Origin: Ancylostoma caninum | Lineage: Eukaryota > Nematoda > Chromadorea > Rhabditida > Ancylostomatidae | Assembly: GCA_037903475.1 (NCBI GenBank) | Contig: JBAJFG010000368.1 | Span: 744,001-808,000 of the forward strand | DNA: 64,000 nucleotides | Direction: 5' to 3' | In this document: one piece after another, positions 37,577 through 49,500 of the stretch | Layout: each line of letters starts with the position of its first letter | Position numbering within the stretch: the first letter of the stretch is position 1 | The notes under the pieces: generated by a model | The model's database searches: none | What the model was told of the DNA's origin: nothing | What the model saw: the letters and a program-made list of their open reading frames with translations, nothing else | Position numbers and translations under genes: made by a program

Positions 37577-37660
37577 CGAGATGGCCTAGTGGTCTAAGGC
37601 GCTGCTTTAGAGCACCATGTCCCCACGGAGTCCTGGGTTCGAATCCCGCCGCCGCCGCCG
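37577..37660 (+). pseudogene. tRNA-like / SINE head in the palindrome loop
   Basis: The A-box-like TGGCCTAGTGGTCTAAGG and B-box-like GGGTTCGAATCCC are correctly ordered and about 50 nt apart, followed by (GCC)n. No CCA-stem partner fits and the anticodon arm is imperfect, so this reads as a tRNA-derived SINE or tRNA relic rather than a working gene. Confidence 0.5.
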
Positions 37661-38150
37661 CCTCCCATATTCGAGCGACAGGCCGGCTCAGGAGGCTCAG
37701 AGTTTTCGAGTTACCTGGGTTTCTGTTAGAACTTTCACTTCTACGCGACGAGAACATGTCAGTTTAGAAAGCTAAAAATCATGCCAAAGTATCCTCCAAC
37801 TGCGTTACCGCACCACAAGAGCGCAGTAGGAAAAAATTTATTAAGAACAAACTACAACTAAGAATCTCCAAAATGAATAGATAATAGAACAAGTGAAACG
37901 TACAGGTGGTTGAATTGGTCTGAACGAAATCAAAAAAGAGATTATGAGTGGAAGTATGTAGGCGGAAGCATTTAAAAGAGTCTGTCGATATTCTCGAGGC
38001 TGAGTTAAATTGCTAGTAAGAACATTGTCAAAGCATTATAAATTTCAACGAACACGGAGGGTGACATACCTGCGAAAAAATTCAAATCGCAATTGCGTAC
38101 ACAGCTGCCTTGCACGAACACAGCTATTGTACATACCCTAGCTTTCCATA

Positions 38151-38310
38151 TATAGGAAACTCCAGACGTACGTAGACAAGAGTCGAGACCGCGGCGCGGC
38201 TCTCTTGGGCAAGGACGCAGATGCACGCTATGCTGAGCTCCCGTGACTCTGCCCAAGAGAGCCGCGCCGCGGTCTCGACTCTTGTCTACGTACGTTTGGA
38301 GTTCTCTGTA
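38151..38310. mobile_element. Hairpin MITE in the right palindrome arm
   Basis: The mirror twin of the 37041-37200 element, with the same TIR and a loop differing by a few bases. Confidence 0.85.
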
Positions 38311-39078
38311 TGTCAAGGGAAGTGCGACAAGACGCATGGAAAGTAGCACCCCATTCTCATAGATTTCTTTTGTTTCCCGCCAATTCACCGTCTCTTATAA
38401 TCTCGAAAATGGGCAAAAACCCAAATAAAATATTTAATCTGGTTCCGCCTCTAAAGTCAAGTAGAAATGGAACTCTCGAAGTTCGTCCACCGAGATGTGG
38501 AGACTGGCCCAGAATACGAAATCCTCGCATGAGCTCTGCTCAACGCAAGGCGGTGAGGACTTTCACGTGGTCGTAACCTGATTGGACCTAATGCTAGAGC
38601 ATGTTGAGAAAACTCACAATACGTAGCCAAGAGAAAAGATTTTTCTACTCATTGAACCAAATACAATCTACTATTATATTAGGTTGAGGAATTATAAATG
38701 TCCGTTTGACCTTCAAACTGAAAACACTACCACAACAATATTACAAGAGTTCCATCCAATATTCGGTATTTGCCAAATTGTTATATAACTCTTCTAGTTC
38801 CTCCACGAAATGAATGAGTGCCCTCCATCACAAGATCGCTGCGCTTTGAGACGCCGTAGCGGCCCACCCAAATTTTAGCTCCACTGCTGTTTTTGAAGTT
38901 CTTCTCCTTAAATGAACGCTGCATCGGCAGGAACAGGTGCCAGTGATAGTGCCGACCATGCACTAGGAGGCGGGTGAGGAAGGGCTCCCCATCCTTATTT
39001 TTTGGTAATCTTCTAGGTCATTTTCGCGATGTGTCTTTTGGACCGTGTAGTGGATAAGTTTTCTAGTCGCTGTTCTGA

Positions 39079-40293
39079 TACCATGACGTATTCGAACGCA
39101 TTATCGACCGCCGAATACGCGACATCATCCGAGTAACCGCGAACCAGTGTGGGTTCGTAGCCAACTGCGGAACTACGAATGCAATCCATGCGGCTCGATT
39201 GATGATCGAAAAACATTGAGAGAAGCAGAAGCCACTGCATCTAGCATTCCTCGATCTGGAGAAAGCCTTCGATCGCGTGCCACATGTAGTCATCTGGTAC
39301 GCGTTGAGGTGGCACGGCATTCCAGACGAGCTCATTGAGTGGGTTAGGATTTTCTACGCAGACGCGAAGAGTCGAGCGCAGGCGGCCGCAGGCACGTCAG
39401 CACAATTTCCCATCCCCATAGGTGTACATCAAGGATCAGCCCTCTCACTGCTTCTCTTCATCGTCGTTATGGAAGCTGTTACGAGAGACCTCCAGAGACC
39501 GATGCCATGGACTCTGCTGTACGCAGATGACGTCATGCTCGCATCTGAACAGATGGAGGACCTTGAACGACAGACACAGGCTTGGAGCGAACGTCTAGCG
39601 CGGTTCGGTCTTCGGCTCAATGTCAAGAAGACTGAGTATATGACGACCGATACGAATGTGCCCGCCACTATTCAGGTTGATGGCAATGACCTTCCGAGAA
39701 CCGACTGGTTCAGGTATTTCGGCTCAACACTCTCAGCCGATAGCAACCTAGCCCATGAAGTCGCCAGTCGCATCAACGCTGCATGGCTGAAGTGGCGCTC
39801 AATGACGGGAGTGCTGTGCGACAAGAAAATCCCGGATCGCCTCAAGTCGAAGGTGTATCGAGCAGTTGTAAGACCCGTCGCACTGTATGGTGCAGAATGC
39901 TGGCCGGCCACCAAGGAACTGGAACGGCGCCTGGGTGTGATGGAGATGAAGATGTTACGGTGGATGGCTGGTACTACGCGTGTGGACCGCATACACAATG
40001 AAAAGATCCGAGAGCGGTTCGGCATCGCCACGATTGCTGACAAGCTCCGCGAAACTCGCCTTAGATGGTACGGTCACGTACTGCGCGCCAACAAAGACAC
40101 CGTCTGCAAAGTAGGCCTTGATCTCGGAGTACCACGAAAACGACCAAAAGGACGGCCGAAGCAGCGGTGGCTGGACACGCTGCATGCGGATCTGAAGCAT
40201 GTGGGCGCCTACCCAGACCAGGCGCACGATAGAGCTAAATGGCGTCAGAAGATCAGGAAAGCGGACCCCGCCAACAAACGCGACAAACGCTAA
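39079..40293 (+). pseudogene. 5'-truncated RTE-type non-LTR retrotransposon reverse transcriptase
   Basis: The frame runs from 39079 with one in-frame stop (TGA at 39217) and then stays open to the stop at 40293. It contains NQCGFV, FLDLEKAFDRVPH (palm Asp), GVHQGSALS, the catalytic YADD box and the C-terminal RWYGHVLR ... GRPKQRW ... DRAKW signature of RTE/BovB-like elements. The endonuclease half is absent. The 5' break coincides with the end of the palindrome arm at about 39070. This is a degraded selfish element, not a host gene. Confidence 0.88.
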
Positions 40294-41424
40294 AGGATAA
40301 AGGAGAAGACTACCAGCCCAGTTGTTTCCTACCCTCCATCAGGTACGTCATAATCATCTTAACGTAGAGGCAGGCTCTCATCTTTGACCAACTGCTCAGC
40401 AGTCTGATTGAAATCGTTCGACTCCGTGGCAAGAACCTCAGTCGATGCGCTTCTTCTTTGTCGTTCGTGTGTGCGGCTGCAACGTAATGTCATCCAACTG
40501 ATCGGTTCTATCTACAATTTCACCTGTAAGTTTAAATATATGCTGTGATACTTTCCGCCCTAATGTTTTCCTACTGTCACTTAGTAAAATCTCCTACCAG
40601 ACGCATCTTACGGCGTTCTGCCATCGAACGAACCCAGTGATCAGCCGACAGGCACAGTGCTTCGACGTAATTGCAGACAATGTCACACAGACCCGTTATA
40701 AACTACTACACTAAACTACGATCGCGTAGTAGATAACGTGATTGAGCTCCTTTCGAGACCCTAGATTCTCGAGACGGTGGAACTGCGGTTTGGGTGGAAC
40801 GCAGACCACATAGTTTCTACAGTACAATGGTATGTATGATAAAGAACTGCTCTCCATTGCGCACAGATGTTCTTACGCTTACCCAGGAAAATTTCGAAAT
40901 CAATACATAGTAAAGGGCCCATTTCTTAACATTGTAGTAATAGCGAAATCATTTCAAACGCTATGAAAGTGCTCATCTATGAAAAAATCGCCCCAAAATG
41001 CTGTTCATATTTGTTCCTTAACTATGCGTAATGTTGGAAACAGCAGAGTTAAATAGTACTATACTCTCTGCTACATGCTCTACACATTGTTTCGTTTCGA
41101 AAGGTTTTGTCTCCATTAAAAAAATCACTGCAAAAAAGGCACCACATATCCCCCAGCGCTGAACGATCAAGATGTTGAAAGCAAAATTTTGTACAACATC
41201 ATGAAATTCCTAGCATAATTTGCAATCCTAATAGCGCACGGTTCCACGAGCAGTCCCATGAAAAGGATTAAGGCTTAATATTAACTACGATGGCGTCGCT
41301 GTGAGTGATACAATGAGCATATCACATGATTAACAGCTACACCGCCGTGAAAAGAAAATTTTTGGAAACCTTAGAGTATATCCAAATATTGTGATGATAA
41401 GAATGTGCCGAAATATACAGTAGC
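40294..41424. other. Retrotransposon 3' flank and unassigned sequence
   Basis: 40650-40690 (GTAATTGCAGACAATG) is a diverged match to the 15.6 and 50.3 kb inverted-repeat family. The rest is AT-rich with no supported feature. Confidence 0.4.
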
Positions 41425-42960
41425 GAGCAAAAGGATCGCAATTTTCGGTTTCTATTCTATAACATATTTCGAAGCAGAGCATGGTGGTTCGAACTTTTGT
41501 GGGAGTTTTAGATACTCATGCGAGATAAAAGCAAGTTAAGACTTACCAATCCATGGACTTTCTGTTTTTCAAGGAAAAAAATTCGCAGAGGTCGAAATCT
41601 GTAACTTAGTGCTAACGGCAATGTCTCTCAAAATGACGTCTACCGTTGGGATCTGTCCACAGATTGGTTCCTTGTAATAGATTGAACCCGTATATGCTGG
41701 AAAATGTGTATGCGTTGACCGTTGGTTGACACCTGTGAAGACTGTGTGAGGTTAGTTCAGCAGTAATCCTCATTGGATGTTTCTGTCACTCTGGTTCGCT
41801 CTACCAACTCTGTCTTGTAGGTAGAGATGCTGCTGACCTTTCTACATGTTTAGTTACAGGGAATCGGTTCTAATGTGATTCACTGTTCTCTCTCGGAATT
41901 CCGAAATATTCTCGCTGGTTGCAACGCAACCAATCGTGCACATCACGGAAATGAAGTGTTGGAATTTCTCTGCCTTGGGGCGGAGTACACCTTAAAGGCA
42001 GTGTGTCACCTCGTCTCACAGGCAGTGGATATCAGCACTCTCTAGACCTTCTCGTCACGCTGACTCCAATAGTGTACGTCATAACGCACAAAAAAGATGG
42101 GAACACCGTTTCCGGAAGGTCCTAAAGTGCAATTCACGGACCAGTTGGGCGGAGCGGTCCGTGACTGTGCTGGCTGCCCGCCACGTGTGCAGCATTGGCC
42201 AACACGCCTAGACGTGTCCGGTCGATGATATCAACGGCTACACGCGTTCACTCAGCTCGACAAACTGTTCCAGATCCCGTCCTGAAAAAAAAAACGTTCA
42301 AAAAACCCATTCAAAGACTGTTTTGTAATAAATATTTTGTATATACCATGATACCGCTGGACTCAGCTCATCGAGTAGATTCAGAATCCGCTGAAAGCTC
42401 AAACACGAAAGCGAGGTGATACATTGCCTTTAACGATTACATTAATGGTGAAGGTGCTCCGGGATCCCTAGAATATCGCCATGTACATGATGACTCATGT
42501 CGCCTCAAATTTGATGAGGTAGGTTTTGCTAAAATCCAGTGAGCTCTACGAAACATTAGTGAAGTGGGATACTGCCACCTGGTCCCATAATAACCGACTA
42601 ATTCAGCTTGAAGTGGATGAAGCAAACTAAGCGAGATTTTCAAAGCAAAAGGCTCTAGGCGAAATGTGAAAACTTGTGAGTGAAGCAAGGGGGCACAAAA
42701 ACTCGTGCTAGTGACCAGCACTCCCCAATTCGAGTAGTCCTGTTTCCATAAATCCAGGATGGCACGAACTTAATGACTTTAAGCGGCGATATTCTAAGAG
42801 TACTGGTGCATCTTTATCACTCATGGGATCGCTTAGGTATCTTCGCCTGTGAGACAGAAAAAAAATCCGCAACATATTTTCGGTGATGTGCTTAATTGGC
42901 TGCGTTGCAACCAGCCGGGATATTTCAGAGTTTCGAGAGAGCAATGAGCTATGTCGAGAC
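41425..42960 (+). repeat. Composite inverted repeat, copy 2
   Basis: It matches 30770-32380 in order (GAGCAAAAGGATCGCAA, GTTGGGATCTG, AATCGTGCACATCACGG). ATTTTCGGTGATGTGC near 42880 mirrors the left part. A TTAA-flanked MITE occupies 41992-42433. Confidence 0.6.
41992..42433 (-). mobile_element. TTAA-flanked MITE (AGGCAG family), copy 3, inverted
   Basis: TTAAAGGCAGTGTGTCACC at left and GGTGATACATTGCCTTTAA at right. The interior reads ATCAACGGCT and GACAAACTGTTCCAGATCCCG, the reverse complement of copies 1 and 2. Confidence 0.8.
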
Positions 42961-43231
42961 CAGTGGCGAACGCCCCCCCCCCCCACGAGAATGGGTCTGC
43001 AAATTTTTGGAATTACTTTGCGATACATATAAAAATTTTGTTTTAGTTTATTTTTCCTTGTGTATTTTTAATATTATTTTAATACGATTTTTATTTATTA
43101 TTTGTCATTATAATTAATATTTTTACTTTTTTTTTTCGTCTGGCCCAAAACGGCGGAGACCCCACTTTTTTTCCACGCCCCCCTCTCCTCCCGCCCACTT
43201 TCTGCGTCCGCCCCACTGGTATCCGCCACTG
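42961..43231 (+). mobile_element. AT-rich hAT-like MITE, copy 2
   Basis: The termini are CAGTGGCGAAC at left and, reverse-complemented, CAGTGGCGGATAC at right, with an AT-rich core and C/G homopolymer shoulders. CAGTGGCG ends suggest hAT. No convincing 8-bp target duplication is visible, so the class is tentative. Confidence 0.65.
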
Positions 43232-43579
43232 TAAGCGAAAGATACGTGGTCTTAATCAGACGTGAACTATGTGCGAGACTAACCTCCTCAACCATTCGAT
43301 AAGCAAAAAAAAAACGAGTCTTTCAAAACGGTTTTTTAGAGAAAAGCCAAGAATGGCGTCATTAGAAAGAAATTGGCAATTCGAACGCGCTCAGAAACAG
43401 ACTCGGAACGTCGACTATTCCAAGAAAAAATGTCTCAGTCCAGTTTAAGTAGAAAACCGTCGGCTCGTCTCGCTATTCGATGGGAATGCGTTTTCTGTAG
43501 TTTCTGGATTGCAAGAATTGAATTCTAGAACCGTTTTCTTTCAGTTTATTGGTAACTAATTATAACACTTGCAAAAAAA
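43232..43579. other. Spacer before the lin-41 3' end
   Basis: Nothing recognisable. AT-rich with A-runs. Confidence 0.4.
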
Positions 43580-43594
43580 ACATAAAACAAAACA

Positions 43595-43600
43595 TTTATT
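43595..43600 (-). other. Poly(A) signal AATAAA of lin-41
   Basis: The + strand reads TTTATT. It is the first canonical hexamer downstream of the lin-41 stop on its own strand. Confidence 0.55.
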
Positions 43601-44227
43601 TATAAAAAGGTAAAACGTAACATGGAACACCAAAATTAGCTCATGAACATGTCATCCAATTAAATATATCATCTCTACTTTCACAGAATGACATGCTTTG
43701 ATTAAAACCGGGAAATACATCTCACTGGGTCATAAACTGGGCTCTGAATAAAACTCCGGGTACAAAGGTTAAAACAACGCATAGCGCCATAGTGAATCTG
43801 CTATTACAAAACACAACAGGATATCCATGATCGAAAAGAACTAAAACGGTCAAGTCGACGGTCATCTACCTCGAGCATTCGAGACATAATGGTACAAACA
43901 CACAGACACAGTTAAGGGCATTAGGGCCCTAGTTAGACTCGACGGAAATGGGCGAGGCCTCGCAATCTAATGTACAAAACCGCGGCGCGGAGCACTGATG
44001 ACGCTACAGATGGCATGTAGTAAAAGCTAACAGGCGTAGTGTGATGCTGCTCATCATTCTTCTAAGGACCCTGCCGATCACCATACAAAAGCAGGGATAT
44101 TCTGGGACTGTAGAATGGGAAGTTCGCAGTTCTATCATAGAGACTAAAACACAACACACACTGGGAGGTTTCGAATACGCGAAAACGAACAAAAATGAGG
44201 CTGAATTAAACGAGGTTTCGAACTAGA

Positions 44228-44247
44228 TGAGGTACAAACGGTTGTAT
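44228..44247 (-). promoter_or_regulatory. let-7 complementary site (distal, LCS2-like)
   Basis: On the + strand the site reads TGAGGTA, five bases, then GGTTGTAT, so the mRNA pairs with let-7 positions 1-7 and 11-18, with an internal loop of 3 miRNA nt against 5 mRNA nt. This is the architecture of the C. elegans lin-41 let-7 sites. It lies about 500 nt after the stop. Confidence 0.9.
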
Positions 44248-44305
44248 GCAGGTAGATAGCCTTATAACAATTAAAATAGCTACGCAGCGCTAGAATGCGA
44301 GGACA

Positions 44306-44323
44306 GAGGTAGGAAGAACGGTT
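44306..44323 (-). promoter_or_regulatory. let-7 complementary site (proximal, LCS1-like)
   Basis: On the + strand the site reads GAGGTAG (let-7 positions 2-8), seven bases, then GGTT (positions 11-14). The seed pairing is perfect and the 3' pairing weaker than in the other site. It lies 58 nt 5' of the distal site in the mRNA, echoing the paired-site arrangement in C. elegans. Confidence 0.75.
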
Positions 44324-44743
44324 ACTACAAAGAACACTGAGAGTCGAAAAGGTCGACGCTATTGGGCGGCGTACAAAGTACGGTAGAGCTCGCGCAGACC
44401 GGGCGTGAGAGAAGAGCGCGCGGTAAGCCCGGGCACTATGAGCAATGTGGGGGTGGAGGGGATGGACTACGAACCGGAGAGTTGATGATGACGAACAATA
44501 AACTCTATCTGAAACTCAAAACAAACAAACCAACAAGAAATATAAGAAGAATAGAAAAGCGCGTCGAATCACATTAGAGACGAGAGCAAGCGAAGGGCGC
44601 GAACTCGAAGCAGAGGGCTCAAAGCGCACGGAGCACATGTTCACCTAGTGATACAACACAAACAAATGTTGGCTTAGAGCCAGGTTCCACCTTGAGATTA
44701 ACGACAAGATCACATCTTAGGGGGCGATGAGCGCAGAATTCGC

Positions 44744-46590
44744 TCAAAACACGCGTACGCAATTATTACCAAAATCCACCACATAAATCCGTCCGTCAGG
44801 GGCTATAGCTACATCAGTTGGACGATCCAGTAGAGGACGGGGACCACTCGAAGCAGCATCCATAGAGGCACCGCCGGTGGGAGTGTTAGATGGGTGGAAT
44901 GGTGTCGGTCCGACCGAACGGAAAGGTGCAGGCAATTCGGCTGGCATCTCAAATCCACTTGAAGAAGACGATTGGCCAAACACCGCTATGCAGCGCATGT
45001 CGTCGCCCGAGAACACCTGAACTATTTTAGATCGCCAGCATGTAATATAATCTTCGCCAAATTGCAACCAGATTTTTATATAAAGTAAAATCCGGGGAGC
45101 CCAGTGATTACAAAAAATTCCTGCTTGATAATGCACCATCTGACGCTTCTGTCAACACCTTCGATATTACTGTGCTTCTATGGAATCAACCTCGAAAAGT
45201 GCAGAGAAATAGAATGCAATAAACCACTCTACCTGTATACGATTGTTTCGTGAATCACAGATCAGTATATGACCTTCTGGATCGACTTTTACTCCTTGTG
45301 GGCGACAAAACATTCCCTCGACACTTCCCTCGCTCCCATACACCTTCATTTCCGGAGTATCCCGAGAAGAAAGGACTGCCAAGCGATGGTTGTTGAAGTC
45401 ACTGGAAATGAGTAGTTAACGAAGCTACAATGTCTTTTAATTGTTTTTCCATGATCTCCCGTGATGACGACTATGGTCCAAGATCTGCTACGAAATCGAT
45501 TCATTCTGAAAGAACACGTTTTTCCAAACATCCGCAAACGAAATACTTTTCCAAAAACAAGCCTCCATGTGCCACCAAAAACCATGTCTGAATAAACCCT
45601 TACAGAAATTGAGATTTCTGCTTCACTAAATGCTACAATAAAAAAGATAGCAAATGATTACGTTATCAGAAGTTGACCATCCGACAGGTAACACACGCCA
45701 CGAGGAGAATCTAGATGCTTATAGAAGAAAGCGGTATCAAATCCACACTTTCGAATAAACTGTCCATTTTCATTGAAAATCTGCAAGTATATACTAGCAT
45801 AACGACTCTAGAGGTGCCAGCAAGTAGTGCCTCACCTGCACGCGGTGATTTCTTGTGTCTGAGACCGCGATGTGGTTCTGACTGTTAGTTGCTACTCCCC
45901 AGGGGTAGTTGAACATTCCAATAGGCCTGCCCCTCTCTCCAAACTTCAACAGAAAGTTCCCATTCTCATCGAAAACTTGTATTCTGTGGTTGTCCTTATC
46001 GGCTACAACAATATTGTTCTGAAACAAAATACTTCTAGTGAACGTAGACAGAACAAAAACAAATGTTTGACTCAGATTTTTACCCTTGTATTGACAGTCA
46101 CACCAGCCGGACGATCGAACTGTCCTGGACGAGTTCCACCACACCCAAACTTTGCAATGAAGCCGCCATCACGATCGAAAATCTTGAATATGTTCATGCA
46201 TCACATGGATGAGTGAAAAAGGATTTCTTGAGTTACAAACCTGGATACGGTTGTTGCTTCGATCAGCAACCAAAACTCGTCCACGCAAATCGACACAGAT
46301 CCCCCAAGGTCGGCAGAGTTCACCATCACCGGACCCTAAAAATGATTTCAAACCCTCTGCAAGTTTCCTTTTCACGCATTCACAGAGGGCATTCTTTTCA
46401 CAGTCTAATAAGCTACGTTAGCAGAACTTTTAAGTGAATAGTGCATTAAAATGAGTGACGTTTCACACAGCTTCTTCTGGAACTCGGATACCTACACCCA
46501 CCTTCCTTCCCAAACGAAAACAGTTCGCCTTGAGCAGCAATTTCCGCGTAATTACGGCCATGGCGTACCTCCACGGTTGCTGGACAACCA
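44744..46590 (-). other. lin-41: lin-41 NHL-repeat exons
   Basis: Seven exons (46590-46502 to 45016-44744) encode about 340 C-terminal residues: a VEVRHGRNY lead-in, then six NHL blades with recurring [50 protein letters not shown] and a terminal [12 protein letters not shown]. In LIN-41/Brat the NHL propeller contacts target mRNAs. Only the linker before the last blade is Ser/Pro/Gly rich and variable. Confidence 0.95.
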
Positions 46591-49500
46591 CTAAAAATAG
46601 TAATATCCTGGTCTTCATTGAGCCTACATACTCACTGTCATTGTTTTGTTTTACACTGAAAACTCGATAACACATTCGTTGTGTAGTGAGTGAAATCCTC
46701 CCGAAAAAGACAAAAGAATAATAGAAGAAAAAATATCTAGCAAGTGGAAGACCAGCACCTTATAGAGACTCCACGCACACGAATGTCCAACTGGTGCTGC
46801 CCATCCAAAATTGGGAAGTACGCAATGCCCACAACACCAGGATCGCTTTCGCTCCGACTTGAAACAGAAGCAGCTACACTAGAATTATGGAAAAGCAACT
46901 GAAAACATACTCTTACCCTATGTGCACTTCAAGGCTGCGTCCATCTGGTGCCACAACTGTTGCGCTGACGTCACGAATACCGCCGTCAGCACGATCGGTG
47001 GGCACAACTTCTCCACAGGCATCTCGTAGTTGCACATATGCAATGCACTGACGTTCTCGGATAGGTCTTCAATGCACTTGTGTGAGATGTAGAGACCAAA
47101 AGACGACGTACAACAACCAAAAAAGAATTCACCTCTTATAGCCTTCTCCTACCAAATGACAAAGGCGAGCGCAGGGCCCACTTTCCAGTTCTCCTAATGA
47201 GCGAATCCTAGAAAAAGTATAATTTGAATACAGCTCTCCAGCAATTACATAAACAATCCATACTGCGATAGAAGTTGGCTGTCCGGTACAGCGAACTTGA
47301 CAACGTCGTTCTCATGTGGAATCAGGTGAATCGGTTGAGTATACAACTGAAACGGAGTAAGCTATGAACAAAGTACACCACCTCCAACAATTTCCCTCAA
47401 AAATGAAAAATCTTCAACGTTCTTTGGTTGTAAGGACCGCCACCGAATATTTTGCAGAAATCTCGAAAGCACATTCAAAATAATGGTCAGGGTGCAATAG
47501 CTGACAGATACTGACAAGCAGAATTTAGAAGGGCCCAGCCTTGCTGATAAAGGATGTACTAGCAGGAGCAGGTGAGGAACTGCCGCTGCGTCGTTACTAC
47601 GTATGCTGGTGCGCTCCAGTGATAATCAGGTGTTTCTCGGACCGTAGCTGACAGAGATTATCGGATACCTTCCACCAACGTGCGTCATGCCTACGCAAAA
47701 AAATGTATGAGAAGCCGATGTTCCCGGTCTATGCCCAGAATGGACAGGTCAGCTTTGACCAAGATGACGAACAAAGTGCTAGAGTGAGTTAAGGCAGCTT
47801 CTGACTTGAGGGGGATTCACTAGTCGCCCTTTCTTGAACTGACAGCGTATCAACAAGGTCCCTATAACTTGTGAAATTTTCTGAAAATGTTCCCGGGTTC
47901 AGAGTAAAAACGTGCTCCGGTGACAGTTTTCTGACCACCCCTTTAACGGGCTCTGACAGTTTTCTGGTGGGATCAGTTTTTAGAGGATTAGAGTTTGGAT
48001 TTGACGGTGAATCGGACTCAAATTTTGTGAACCGCATGTACTCCCAGCTGAAATATCATTCCTCGACTCCACTAGTGGTGATTTACCTTAATTTTCGGGA
48101 ATTTCTTGCTTTCCAAAAGGAAACCCCAAATGCAGGGACTCAGTAGCCTGAGCCTGAGTTTGTTAGAACAGCATTAGCAGTCCCCAACCCCTGAAGACCA
48201 CCTCTTCCTGCCCTTATGAGTACCACAATCCCGCCATAACGCAGAATAAAACTTATTCATTTTTAATACTTGTAACACGAAAAGTGGATACCTGCAACAG
48301 CTCCTGGAAAGCACTTGTGAGATGAGCGTTATCCTCATCAGCAGTAGCAGCTTCAACTGATTTGATGGTCTGAAAATCGGAGAGTGAGAACTGAATCGGA
48401 TCTCTCAGGTAAGGGAGCATTATCTCAGTCAATACCTGTGCAAACTTTGTTTTAGCCAGAGCTAAATTCTCCGCTTGTGCTTTCAAGTTTTTCGTTTTGG
48501 TCTGTCTGATTGTATCAACTCTTTGGAGTAACTCTCGCTTCCTCTCCTCTAATGCACTCATATGAAGATGCATAAGTGATCGGAGCTCAGATGCAGCAGC
48601 CTGCAATGAATGATAAGTATTTAGAAGAACAAAGGTCTTATTATTTAACGATGAGCCCAAACGTATACCTGCACACTTGCATCAACTCGCTCAGACATAG
48701 CTCTAACGCTCTCGATCGCTTCCTCAATACTACGCTCGTTGCGTCGGGATTCAGCCAGCAATGAGTTCACACATGTGCGAGCGTCACCTAAAAGACTAGT
48801 TGAAACATGAGCACCAAGAAGAAACAGTACGCTATACAGTCCATTAGCACTCAGAGAGCTCCGACTACCGTGCCGCTTGAGCACATACGTTTCATTTACA
48901 TACAGGGAACTTCAAACGACCAGGAGAATATGCACCAGTGCCGCGGCGCGACAGTCTATGGCACAGAGTGTAAGAGAGCATCATCAGAGCATTATCGATC
49001 GAGGAGTGCAGCAAACAGTCAAAGTGGCACGCTCCGCCGCGGCGCTGGTCCGTATTCACCTGGCCTTTTGGAATTCCCTGTATATTTACGTAATCATCAT
49101 ATGCACTCGTACAATAGGCAAAATACAAGGAGTGCAGAATTCTATGACGCATTATTTCCCAGATGAAGTTTGTAGCTCACTCCACTAGTTTGCAACTTAT
49201 GCAGAAATATGATACGATTATCCATAAAATACCTAAGGGTGTTATATGGTGGGTGGAATGCAACGAGATGCAGTGTGCGCAAAGAGGTACTCTTCCACAA
49301 GTTTCACATACGCAGAAGACCTTCGCATCGTGTGTTGAGCAGATTGACGATGTTCTTGGAGATGAGTCTGATGATTCTCCGATGACCCCGTCGTCTACAG
49401 TCCCAAAAGCAGTGGCGGTCTTAATAATCACACGTAAGTACTGGAACGTATAGCGAGGAAAAAATGAAGTGAACCATATGACATAGCAACTGCTGCAATG

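Larger units (their letters stand above)
36283..39068. repeat. 2.8-kb near-palindrome: two about 1-kb inverted arms around a 708-bp loop
   Basis: Arm 36283-37346 is inverted at 38055-39068 with very high identity (for example GGGGAGCCCTTCTTCACC against its mirror near 38975). One arm has a 50-60 bp block (about 37205-37255) missing from the other. Each arm carries one hairpin MITE. The 60-aa frame at 36389-36571 and its twin at 38781-38963 are arm duplicates with no known domain. Confidence 0.9.
43580..44743 (-). other. lin-41: lin-41 3'UTR
   Basis: The stretch downstream of the lin-41 stop has no open frame of note and no repeat that I recognise. The first AATAAA on the minus strand is at 43600-43595, giving a 3'UTR of about 1.15 kb, close to the length I recall for the C. 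elegans lin-41 3'UTR. It holds two let-7-complementary sites. The 3' end is inferred from the hexamer only. Confidence 0.65.

Noticed and set aside
37577..37660. Functional tRNA-Leu gene
   Set aside because: A- and B-box-like segments are present but the anticodon and acceptor stems do not close and it continues into (GCC)n; better read as tRNA-derived repeat.
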